Origin: an uncultured Phocaeicola sp.
Lineage (GTDB): Bacteria > Bacteroidota > Bacteroidia > Bacteroidales > Bacteroidaceae
Assembly: GCA_947581855.1 (NCBI GenBank)
Contig: CANPVZ010000010.1
Coordinates: 62,001 to 126,000, forward strand
Direction of reading: 5' to 3'
Length of the DNA: 64,000 bases
Part shown: piece by piece, positions 9,117 to 17,005 of the stretch
How the letters are laid out: every line of letters begins with the position of its first letter
Numbering within the stretch: position 1 is the first letter of the stretch
Notes under the pieces: generated by a model
Told to the model about the DNA's origin: nothing
What the model saw: the letters and a program-made list of their open reading frames with translations, nothing else
The model's database searches: none
Program-made: the position numbers and the translations under genes

Positions 9117-10262
9117 ATGAGAATGCAAATTTCAATCATTTTATTGGGAATAGCCTGTATGGGGCTAGTGTCTTCGTGTAAAGCACAGAAGCAGGATAAA
9201 GAAATCATGGAAGTGCAGAATATCATTCGGAAAGTGAATGATTATTGGCAAAGTCATAATAGTTCGAAAACTTCGCCGTTTTGGCATTATGCGGCTTATC
9301 ATACCGGTAATATGGAGGCCTACTTTCTTACGAAAAATCCGGATTACTTGAAATATTCGCAGGACTGGGCTGAATATAACCAGTGGAAAGGCGCTAAATC
9401 CGATAATAAAGAAGAATGGAAGTATAGTTATGGAGAAACGGATGAATATGTGTTGTTTGGTGATTATCAGATATGTTTCCAAACGTATGCCGATTTATAC
9501 ATGCTTCATCCGGATGAAGAGAAAATTGCTCGTGCTCGTGAGGTGATGGAATATGAGATGAGTACGGATAAGAATGATTATTGGTGGTGGGCCGACGGAC
9601 TGTATATGGTGATGCCTGTCATGACTAAGATGTATAAGATTACCGGAAATGCTCTTTATCTGGATAAATTGTATGAATATCTTTCTTATGCAGAGAGCAT
9701 TATGTTGGATGAGGAGACGGGTATGTTCTACCGGGATGCTAAATATGTATACCCGCACCATCAAAGCGTAAATGGGAAGAAAGATTTCTGGGCTCGTGGA
9801 GACGGTTGGGTTCTAGCCGGTTTGGCAAAGGTGCTGAAAGAACTTCCGGTTGATAATAAGCACAGAGATCATTATTTAATGCGTTATAAGAAGTTGGCAA
9901 AATCCGTAGCTGAATGTCAACAACCGGAAGGATACTGGACACGCAGTTTACTTGATCCTGAACATGCTCCCGGACCGGAAACGAGCGGAACCGCATTTTT
10001 TACCTACGGTCTTTTATGGGGAATGAACAATGGTATTTTGGATAAAGCGATTTATCAACCTGTAGTAGAAAAAGCTTGGAACTATCTGGTGACAGTGTCT
10101 TTGCAACCGGACGGACGCATTGGTTATGTGCAGCCTATTGGCGAGAAAGCAATACCCGGACAAGTGGTGGATGCTAATTCTACGGCTGACTTCGGGGTAG
10201 GAGCTTTCTTATTGGCTGCCTGTGAACGGGTTCGCTTTTTACAGAATGATACGGAACGTTGA
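9117..10262 (+). CDS. GH105 unsaturated rhamnogalacturonyl/uronyl hydrolase lipoprotein
   Basis: GH105 enzyme that removes the 4,5-unsaturated galacturonate left at the non-reducing end of pectic oligosaccharides by lyases. The signal peptide ends in the lipobox LVSSC (Cys21), so it is a lipoprotein. The (alpha/alpha)6 barrel motifs YWWWADGLYM (155-164, Asp160 as proposed general acid) and FWARGDGWVL are clear. The length of 381 residues is normal. It complements the PL10 and PL1 lyases and KdgF nearby. It sits alone after a long repeat-filled non-coding stretch and before the guanine deaminase. Confidence 0.93.
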   Translation: MRMQISIILLGIACMGLVSSCKAQKQDKEIMEVQNIIRKVNDYWQSHNSSKTSPFWHYAAYHTGNMEAYFLTKNPDYLKYSQDWAEYNQWKGAKSDNKEEWKYSYGETDEYVLFGDYQICFQTYADLYMLHPDEEKIARAREVMEYEMSTDKNDYWWWADGLYMVMPVMTKMYKITGNALYLDKLYEYLSYAESIMLDEETGMFYRDAKYVYPHHQSVNGKKDFWARGDGWVLAGLAKVLKELPVDNKHRDHYLMRYKKLAKSVAECQQPEGYWTRSLLDPEHAPGPETSGTAFFTYGLLWGMNNGILDKAIYQPVVEKAWNYLVTVSLQPDGRIGYVQPIGEKAIPGQVVDANSTADFGVGAFLLAACERVRFLQNDTER

Positions 10263-10329
10263 AAATAATTATGGAGGCAATCTGCCTTCTTTTTATCTTA
10301 AAAAAGTTCTTCCGAAATGCTTTTTTTCA

Positions 10330-10337
10330 TAAGTTTG
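10330..10337 (+). promoter_or_regulatory. Probable -7 element of the deaminase gene
   Basis: TAAGTTTG lies 26 bases upstream of the ATG at 10363. The leader would be short and the -33 region is poor. Confidence 0.45.
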
Positions 10338-10362
10338 TTGAAGAAACTTAAAACTATCGGAT

Positions 10363-10827
10363 ATGAAAGAAGTATTTATGAGAAAAGCTATAGAGCTTTC
10401 AATAGAGAATGTAAAGAATGGGGGAGGTCCTTTCGGGGCGGTGATAGTTAAAGGTGATGAAGTGGTGGCTACTGGTGTAAACCGGGTGACGGCTAACTGT
10501 GATCCTACTGCTCATGCCGAGGTGAGTGCAATTCGTGAGGCTGCCCGGAAATTAGGAACCTTTGATTTAAGCGGATGTGAAATTTACACTTCCTGCGAAC
10601 CTTGTCCGATGTGTTTGGGAGCCATCTATTGGGCTCATCTGGATAAGATGTATTATGGTAATACCAAAGCAGACGCAAAAGAGATTGGTTTTGATGATTC
10701 CTTTATATATGATGAACTGGAATTGAAACCGGAAAACCGGAAGTTATATTCGGAGAATCTTTTGCATAATGAAGCCATCAAGGCTTTTGAAGCGTGGAGT
10801 GCTAAAGAAGATAAAATTGTATATTAA
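10363..10827 (+). CDS. guaD: Guanine deaminase, CDA superfamily
   Basis: Cytosolic zinc deaminase of the cytidine deaminase fold, 154 residues. Zinc ligands and proton shuttle are visible: His51 and Glu53 in TAHAEV, Cys81 and Cys84 in PCPMC. The PFGAVIVKG N-terminus, the length and the C-terminal LYSENLLHNEAIKAFEAW resemble the Bacillus-type GuaD (guanine to xanthine), rather than the tRNA adenosine deaminase TadA. That distinction is by overall resemblance and not proven. It interrupts the pectin gene run and has its own probable promoter at 10330. Confidence 0.82.
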   Translation: MKEVFMRKAIELSIENVKNGGGPFGAVIVKGDEVVATGVNRVTANCDPTAHAEVSAIREAARKLGTFDLSGCEIYTSCEPCPMCLGAIYWAHLDKMYYGNTKADAKEIGFDDSFIYDELELKPENRKLYSENLLHNEAIKAFEAWSAKEDKIVY

Positions 10828-11050
10828 AGAATCTGATAAGAATCTATAAGGAAAGCCAATACCGCATATATCATTCCATTTGCTTCCGTAAGGAATGAAG
10901 GCTTGATAAAGGAAGTTTGGGAAAGCGGAATGATTTTAAATGCCGGTTTGTCAAAAGACTATTTGTCTGGTTCTTTCGAAGAAATAGATGAAAAACGTTA
11001 TATTTCCCCTGTGAGAATTGTTTTTATATCCTGTGTCGGTATAAAATCTC

Positions 11051-11093
11051 GTTGGTTTTATTTACATTTGCCTCATCTGTAAATAAAACCAAC
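11051..11093. promoter_or_regulatory. Perfect 15-bp inverted repeat over a promoter element
   Basis: Arms 11051-11065 and 11079-11093 are exact reverse complements with a 13-base spacer. A -7 match, TACATTTG, lies at 11063-11070, at the junction of left arm and spacer. It ends 10 bases before the start codon of the PL10 fusion gene. It could be an operator, a leader hairpin, or a weak terminator of the upstream gene (only TTT follows). Confidence 0.6.
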
Positions 11094-11103
11094 TTTCAAT
11101 GCG

Positions 11104-14100
11104 ATGAAACATAGAACCTTTGCATGTGTAGTAGCATGTATAATTATGTCGGGATGGATAGCCAAGGCACAGACCGAACTGATTCCGACGGTAGAGATTC
11201 CTGCGGGAAGTTTTTATATGGGAACTTTAGGCGAGGAGGAGAATTACGATGAAGCTCCCATGCATAAAGTATATATTTCCAAACCTTTCAGGATGGGAGT
11301 GACGGAGGTTACCAACGCACAATATGAGATGTTCCGCCCCGAACATAAAGCTTTACGCGGTAAAAACGGCTTTTCCAAAGAAGACGATGAAGCAGTGGTG
11401 TGCGTAAGCTATGAAGACGCTATTGCCTTTTGCGAATGGCTGACGGAAAAAGAAGGTAAAATTTATCGCTTGCCTACTGAAGCGGAATGGGAATATGCTT
11501 GTAAAGCAGGCCGCTACTGGAATTTTTATATGGATGATAAGTTGCCGGTAGCCTTTCAGAAAAATCAGGTTATTACTTCTATCCCTCAGCCGGTGTCGCT
11601 GAAAGTAGGACAGACACCGCCCAATGAATGGGGATTATATGATATGTGCGGCAATGTGGAAGAGTGGTGCCTTGATTGGTATGGCCCTTATGTAACCGGA
11701 GACCAGGTAGATCCTGTGGGTTATCAGGATGGGATAGCAAGGGTGACACGAGGAGGTAGCCATAATACCCCGACGGAGTATCTGCGTTCGGCCAATCGGA
11801 TGGCTATGTTGCCAGATGATAAACATGTAATGACCGGCTTCAGGGTAGTGCAGGCCGATTATTCATTGGCTCCGCCCCTTATCCGGCCGCAAGATGACTA
11901 TAAAGTGGATCAGACGAAGTGGAACTGGCAAGCCGGCCGGACAAATAGTCCCGTGTTTACGGCTCCGCAAGTCTATGTGCATCAGCCCGAACCCGGATCG
12001 AAAGTACCTTTCTTCAAACATAATCACCAGCCGGCTCTGACTTGGTGCGATAATGGCGATTTATTGGCTATATGGTTTTCTACCAACGAAGAAAAAGGAC
12101 GCGAGATGGTAGTGCTTTCATCCCGTTTGCGTGCAGGAAGCAGTGAGTGGGAGAAGCCTCGCTTATTTTATCATGTGGCCGACCGGAACCTTACAGGTTC
12201 GTCTTTGCTAAACGACCGAGAGGGGACTCTTTATCATATTAACGGAGTGGAAGCGGCTGGTCGTTGGCGTAATTTGATGATGACATTACGTACCAGTACG
12301 GATAATGGGCAGACGTGGAGTGCTCCTCGTATTATTGCACCGGAACATACTGTGAGACATCAAGTGATAGCCGGAGCTTCCGTCACGAAGGAAGGTTGGC
12401 TTATTCAAGCTTGTGATGCCGGGCCAGGTGGAAGTGACGGTTCGGCAATTCATATTAGTAAGGACAAAGGAAAGACATGGAACGACCCTTGGGACGGAAC
12501 TCCTAAACCGGACTTTAAAGAAGGCGGAAACGGTACGACCATAGCAGGCATTCATGCAGGGGTGGTACAGCTGAAAGATGGAAAGTTAATGGCTCTGGGA
12601 CGTAACAACAGTATTCCTGATAAGGAGGGACGTTTGCGTATGCCGATGAGCATTTCCGATGATATGGGGAAAACATGGCGTTACTCGGCATCGGAGTTTC
12701 CTCCCATTGACGGAGGGCAACGTATCGTGCTGATGCGTTTGAATGAAGGACCCATTTTGCTGGTATCTTTTACGGAACATCCTTTCCGTACTCCGAAAGA
12801 AAATCGAGGAATGATGTTTGCGGATGAGTTCGGTAATCGTTTCAAAGGATACGGTATGTTTGCTGCGGTATCGTATGATGAAGGGAAAACCTGGCCTGTA
12901 AAACGCTTGCTTACAGATGGAGTCTATCGTTTTTTGAATGGAGGAGCGTGGACACAATTCTTTGAAATGGACGGGTCTCATGCGGAACCTCGTGGTTATT
13001 TGGCCGGAACACAAACTCCGGACAATATGATTCATTTGGTAACCAGTCGTTTCTATTATAAGTTTAATTTACCTTGGCTCGAAGAGGTAAAAGAGCCTGC
13101 TATCCCGTTAGATGCCTTTATGGATGGCATTCATCATTGGAACCTGGATCATAAAGAGCGCTCCTATCCCCGTTATTATGCCAATGATTTTGTTAGCATA
13201 GCCAATAATTTTGTTGCTTATCAAAATGAAGACGGAGGGTGGCCGAAGAATCTGGATTGGTTGGCGGCGCTTCCGGCCGATTCGGTGAAGGCGGCTTTGA
13301 AGGAACGTTACCGGATGAGTACGCTCGATAACCGGAACACTTTTCCTCAGATAGAATATCTGGCAGATGCTTATAAGTTGACGAAAGATGAACGTTATAG
13401 AAAAGCGGCCTTAAAAGGATTGAATTATTTGCTGGCAACTCAGAAAGAAAATGGAGGCTGGCGCGGATGGGATGTGGATGCCATTACTTTTAACGATGAG
13501 GTCACAACCGGAGCGCTGGAACTTTTCCAGAAAATTGTATGGGGTGATGACAGTTTCTCTTGGCTGGATGAGTCTGTTCGAACGAAGATAAGAAAAGGAT
13601 ATGACAAGGGGATTGATATGATATTAAATTGCCAGATTGTGCAAAACGGAGTGAAGACAGCTTGGGCACAACAGCATGACAATGTAACGTTTCTTCCGGT
13701 TAAGGCGCGTACGTATGAATTGCCCGGTATAACGGCTAATGAAAGCTGTGATGTATTAAGGTTGCTGATGAATATTCCAAATCCGTCAAAAGAAGTGGTA
13801 GAAGCCATCAAGGCAGGTATGGTTTGGTTGGATAAAGTAAAGATTACGGGATTGCGCATCGACAAAATAGCTTTGCCTGAAGAGAAAATAATTAATCATG
13901 AATATCCGTATGATCAGATAGAGGTAAGAGATAAAAAGGCGGAACCTATATGGGCACGTTATTATGAGGTATCCGATAATACCCCATTTTTATGTACGCG
14001 TGCCGGACAGAAAGTATGGAAGTTGGCCGATGTCAATGCGGAGCGTCGTACCGGATATGCTTGGTATGGTTATTGGCCGAAAGAGACATTCAAACTTTAT

Positions 14101-14136
14101 AAGGAGTGGTTGCGAAAGATTGAAGGTTCAAAATGA
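11104..14136 (+). CDS. SUMF1-like / BNR sialidase-like / PL10 pectate lyase fusion
   Basis: Exported three-domain protein of 1010 residues. Signal peptide about 1-22. Residues 25-250 form a formylglycine-generating-enzyme (SUMF1) fold, with RLPTEAEWEYA (122-132) and NEWGLYDMCGNVEEW. After RGGS (216-219), however, the catalytic Cys pair of true FGE is missing. Residues about 290-680 carry four Asp-box motifs of the form SxDxGxTW (near 398, 453, 518 and 589), typical of BNR/sialidase-like propellers. Residues about 695-1010 are a PL10 pectate lyase, shown by NEDGGWPKNLDW, AITFNDE, PIWARYYE and GYAWYGYWP. It should cleave de-esterified homogalacturonan; the two front domains may bind substrate or act on a side chain. 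Confidence 0.88.
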   Translation: MKHRTFACVVACIIMSGWIAKAQTELIPTVEIPAGSFYMGTLGEEENYDEAPMHKVYISKPFRMGVTEVTNAQYEMFRPEHKALRGKNGFSKEDDEAVVCVSYEDAIAFCEWLTEKEGKIYRLPTEAEWEYACKAGRYWNFYMDDKLPVAFQKNQVITSIPQPVSLKVGQTPPNEWGLYDMCGNVEEWCLDWYGPYVTGDQVDPVGYQDGIARVTRGGSHNTPTEYLRSANRMAMLPDDKHVMTGFRVVQADYSLAPPLIRPQDDYKVDQTKWNWQAGRTNSPVFTAPQVYVHQPEPGSKVPFFKHNHQPALTWCDNGDLLAIWFSTNEEKGREMVVLSSRLRAGSSEWEKPRLFYHVADRNLTGSSLLNDREGTLYHINGVEAAGRWRNLMMTLRTSTDNGQTWSAPRIIAPEHTVRHQVIAGASVTKEGWLIQACDAGPGGSDGSAIHISKDKGKTWNDPWDGTPKPDFKEGGNGTTIAGIHAGVVQLKDGKLMALGRNNSIPDKEGRLRMPMSISDDMGKTWRYSASEFPPIDGGQRIVLMRLNEGPILLVSFTEHPFRTPKENRGMMFADEFGNRFKGYGMFAAVSYDEGKTWPVKRLLTDGVYRFLNGGAWTQFFEMDGSHAEPRGYLAGTQTPDNMIHLVTSRFYYKFNLPWLEEVKEPAIPLDAFMDGIHHWNLDHKERSYPRYYANDFVSIANNFVAYQNEDGGWPKNLDWLAALPADSVKAALKERYRMSTLDNRNTFPQIEYLADAYKLTKDERYRKAALKGLNYLLATQKENGGWRGWDVDAITFNDEVTTGALELFQKIVWGDDSFSWLDESVRTKIRKGYDKGIDMILNCQIVQNGVKTAWAQQHDNVTFLPVKARTYELPGITANESCDVLRLLMNIPNPSKEVVEAIKAGMVWLDKVKITGLRIDKIALPEEKIINHEYPYDQIEVRDKKAEPIWARYYEVSDNTPFLCTRAGQKVWKLADVNAERRTGYAWYGYWPKETFKLYKEWLRKIEGSK

Positions 14137-14607
14137 TCTTTTATAATCTGACGTTCGTTGAGTCAGTGGTTTTCGCCTCTTGGCACGGATTGTTCACCGA
14201 TCGATGAGTTTGAGAGAAAAACATCTTATAGCATGGCTTATTTTATGTATTCTCAAGTGATTGTGTAGTTTCTCTTAATACTATCAAATAATTTTAATCC
14301 TTATAGGTTTCGTTTTCGAATTCAGTCTTGAGAGGGTCCTCGGCTCCTTTGAATTATGACGGTACATTCTTTGAGAGAAGTATACAAGGCAACTAATTCA
14401 TAGCAAGTTAGTAGCCTTGTATACTTCTTTAAACATTTCCACCTAGGGAAATAGGGTTTGACAGTCGGAATAGGAAGAATCTAAAATAGAATCACATAGC
14501 AAGGAGACCTGAAATCTCGTGAATGAAACCTACTTTAGAGACATTTGTCGAATATTCTTGTGAATCCTCAATAGGAAGCTTTTCGTAGTGAATTCTTTCA
14601 CTTCCGA
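14137..14607. other. Convergent intergenic interval
   Basis: 471 bases between the PL10 fusion (+) and kdgF (-). Apart from the hairpin at 14376-14428 nothing was recognised. Confidence 0.5.
14376..14430. terminator. Long bidirectional terminator-like hairpin
   Basis: A 15-bp perfect outer stem (14376-14390 with 14414-14428) continues after an A-A mismatch into 5 more pairs. TTT follows on +, and TCTC on the minus strand. It lies between convergent genes. Confidence 0.65.
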
Positions 14608-14949
14608 TTAATGAAGAAAGTCTGCACGCATGGGACTGAAACAGTCAATTAAGACTCCGGCTTCCAGACAAGTACATCCGTGTAGAACATCTGGTTCCAT
14701 GTAAATGCCATCTCCAGCCTCTACAATTTTAGTTTCATCGTTTATCGTAAATTCGAATTTACCGCTTGCCACATAAGTGGTTTGTGTGTGATAATGTGTA
14801 TGCGGAGCGCCTATTGCTCCTTTTTCGAACTTCACTTTTACCAACATTATTTGGCCGTCGTAACCCATAATCTGACGGGTAACTCCTTCTCCCGCAGGTT
14901 CCCATTGTTTTTCCTTTTCATAAAGGAATGTTTCACTTCTTGTTTTCAT
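14608..14949 (-). CDS. kdgF: KdgF-type cupin, unsaturated uronate linearisation
   Basis: Small single-domain cupin (113 residues) matching KdgF, which opens the ring of 4,5-unsaturated galacturonate to give 5-keto-4-deoxyuronate for the KDG pathway. Visible features are KQWEPAGEGVTRQIMGYDGQ near the start, the metal-binding cupin motif HTHYHTQTTY with its histidines, SGKFEFTI, AGDGIY and the C-terminal LIDCFSPMRADFL, all typical of KdgF. No signal peptide, so cytosolic. It is divergent from the PL10/CE operon at 15392, and both directions have promoter matches in the shared interval, so coordinated expression during pectin use is likely. Confidence 0.88.
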   Translation of the reverse strand: MKTRSETFLYEKEKQWEPAGEGVTRQIMGYDGQIMLVKVKFEKGAIGAPHTHYHTQTTYVASGKFEFTINDETKIVEAGDGIYMEPDVLHGCTCLEAGVLIDCFSPMRADFLH

Positions 14950-15062
14950 TGATTTCTTATTTATGTTTGAATGTTCTGTCTCGGTTTTACTCTTCGGATA
15001 GGAAAAGATAATCGCAATAGCTTTGTCTTTCTTACTGCCTTTACCTCCTTGTCAATCTCGGA

Positions 15063-15070
15063 CAAAGGTA
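15063..15070 (-). promoter_or_regulatory. Possible kdgF -7 element
   Basis: TACCTTTG on the minus strand, about 115 bases upstream of the kdgF start. The -33 region has TTTT instead of TTTG. Confidence 0.45.
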
Positions 15071-15108
15071 GTGATTTTGCTTTGGTTGTAAAAAATAGTA
15101 TTCAGATA

Positions 15109-15140
15109 TTTGTCGCTAAGCACGAAAACTCCTACTTTTG
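15109..15140 (+). promoter_or_regulatory. Sigma-ABfr-type promoter of the PL10/CE/PL1 run
   Basis: TTTG at 15109-15112, 20-base spacer and TACTTTTG at 15133-15140 form a full Bacteroidetes promoter. The expected start near 15147 leaves an untranslated leader of about 245 bases before the ATG at 15392; no known riboswitch was recognised in it. Confidence 0.68.
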
Positions 15141-15391
15141 GGGAAAATATGCTGACTAGGTTTTCGCAGGATAAATTCCGGAACTAAAGGAATAAAGAAG
15201 TCGTTATTGCCTGCTGTGGCTGTTTGAGGAATTAAAGCTGACCGTATACCGGTAATTGGTAAAGCATCTGGTTTTGATTCTGGACGGGGAGTGGAATGAT
15301 AACTTCCGAGTGACGAATAATCCTTATATTCTGTAGTTAGAATTTGTGAAACCTGAAATATACTAATACTGATATTACTCAAGAAAACACA

Positions 15392-17005
15392 ATGAGCAAA
15401 TTGGCATGTGCAGTAACGGGGATTATGATTACGGCTTTCTCATTGATATCCCTTTCGGCACAATCTCAGAAAAAGAATGAAGTCGTATTGGAAACAATGA
15501 AAAAAGCTACTCGCTTTATGATGGATAAGGTTAGTTACAAAGGAGGTTTCGTATGGGCGTATCTTCCTGACCTTTCGCGTTCATGGGGCGAGATGGAGGC
15601 TTATCGTACGATGGTATGGATTCAGGCGCCGGGCACTCCTTTGGTAGGGCAGCTTCTGTTGGATGCTTATCATGCTACCGGTGACGAATATTATTACGAA
15701 GAAGCCAAGAGAGTGGCGAATATTTTGATTTGGGGACAGGAACCTTGCGGAGGCTGGAATTATATGTTCGATATGGCCGGAGAAAATTCAATAAAACAAT
15801 GGTACGCTACCATAGGAAAGAGTGGATGGCGTATGGAAGAATTTCAGCATTATTATGGGAATGCCACTTTCGATGATTCTGTAACGAGTGATGTAGCCAA
15901 ATTCTTGTTGCGTATATATGTGGAAAAATATGATCCTGTTTTTCGTCCTGCATTAGATAAAGCCATTCATTTTATCCTCGAAAGTCAGTATCCGGCAGGA
16001 GGATGGCCGCAACGTTATCCTTTGAGATACGATCATGTATTTCGGGGACAGGCGGATTATTCCTCTTTTATTACGTTGAATGATGATGTGATTCCGGAGA
16101 ATATAGATTTTTTGGTGCAGTGTTATCAGGCATTGGGTTTGAAAGATGTAAAAGGACCGATTATGCGCGCTTTGAATTTGCTGATTTCATTGCAGCAGGG
16201 CGAACCGTATGCCGGTTGGGCCGATCAATATACAGTGGATGATTTGCAACCGGCACATGCCCGTTCGTATGAACCGCGCAGTATCAATGCCGGCACTACG
16301 GTAGGGATGATTTATAAATTATGCAATTATTACAAACTGACGGGTGAAACTAAATTTTTGGCCGGTATTCCGGCTGCGATAAGTTTTCTGGAATCAATGA
16401 AGCTTCCCGATTCGGAAGTCGTTCGTTTTGGTCGGCGTCCTTTAGAAGAGGGGCAGATACTGGTTCCCCGCTTTATTGATCCGGACGATGGAAAGCCTCT
16501 TTATGTACACAGGAAAGGAACGAATGTATGGAACGGAACTTATTATATTGATCAGGATATTACTCATACAATAGGTCATTACAGTTCGGCTTCCGTCATA
16601 GACATCGGAAAACTTCGCCGTTATTATGAAGAGGTGAAGGTTTTGTCGAAAGAAGAAGCTACAAAAGATTCTCCGTTATTACGTAGCGAGCCGACTCCTT
16701 TGCCCGAGTATTACGTTTCTTACCGTCCGCCTCGCCGAAATGCCCGACCCATGAGTGTGGAACAAATCATCCAATCCATGACAGAAGAGGGAAGCTGGCT
16801 AACACCTTTGACGGCGTACTCCCATCCATACAAGCCTTGCAAGGAGATGCAGCCGAGTGAAGAAACTCGTTATGGACAAACTTTTGTGGGAGACGAATAC
16901 GATACTTCTTGTTATCCGGCTACGGAAGAGGTGATGGGTATATCCACCCAAGTTTATGTATCCAATATGGCAAAATTAATTCAATATATAACAAATGAAA
17001 AGTAA
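15392..17005 (+). CDS. Pectate lyase, PL10-like
   Basis: Exported protein of 537 residues with a signal peptide ending ISLSAQ. The (alpha/alpha) toroid resembles the PL10 pectate lyase family (PF09492): AGGWPQRYPLRYD, FITLNDDV and a C-terminal helical region. It is only moderately like the PL10 domain of the gene at 11104, so the two are not recent duplicates. It should cleave polygalacturonate by beta-elimination in the periplasm or at the surface. Its last 11 bases overlap the CE12-CE8 gene, which implies translational coupling. Family assignment is good, the substrate variant is unknown. Confidence 0.8.
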   Translation: MSKLACAVTGIMITAFSLISLSAQSQKKNEVVLETMKKATRFMMDKVSYKGGFVWAYLPDLSRSWGEMEAYRTMVWIQAPGTPLVGQLLLDAYHATGDEYYYEEAKRVANILIWGQEPCGGWNYMFDMAGENSIKQWYATIGKSGWRMEEFQHYYGNATFDDSVTSDVAKFLLRIYVEKYDPVFRPALDKAIHFILESQYPAGGWPQRYPLRYDHVFRGQADYSSFITLNDDVIPENIDFLVQCYQALGLKDVKGPIMRALNLLISLQQGEPYAGWADQYTVDDLQPAHARSYEPRSINAGTTVGMIYKLCNYYKLTGETKFLAGIPAAISFLESMKLPDSEVVRFGRRPLEEGQILVPRFIDPDDGKPLYVHRKGTNVWNGTYYIDQDITHTIGHYSSASVIDIGKLRRYYEEVKVLSKEEATKDSPLLRSEPTPLPEYYVSYRPPRRNARPMSVEQIIQSMTEEGSWLTPLTAYSHPYKPCKEMQPSEETRYGQTFVGDEYDTSCYPATEEVMGISTQVYVSNMAKLIQYITNEK

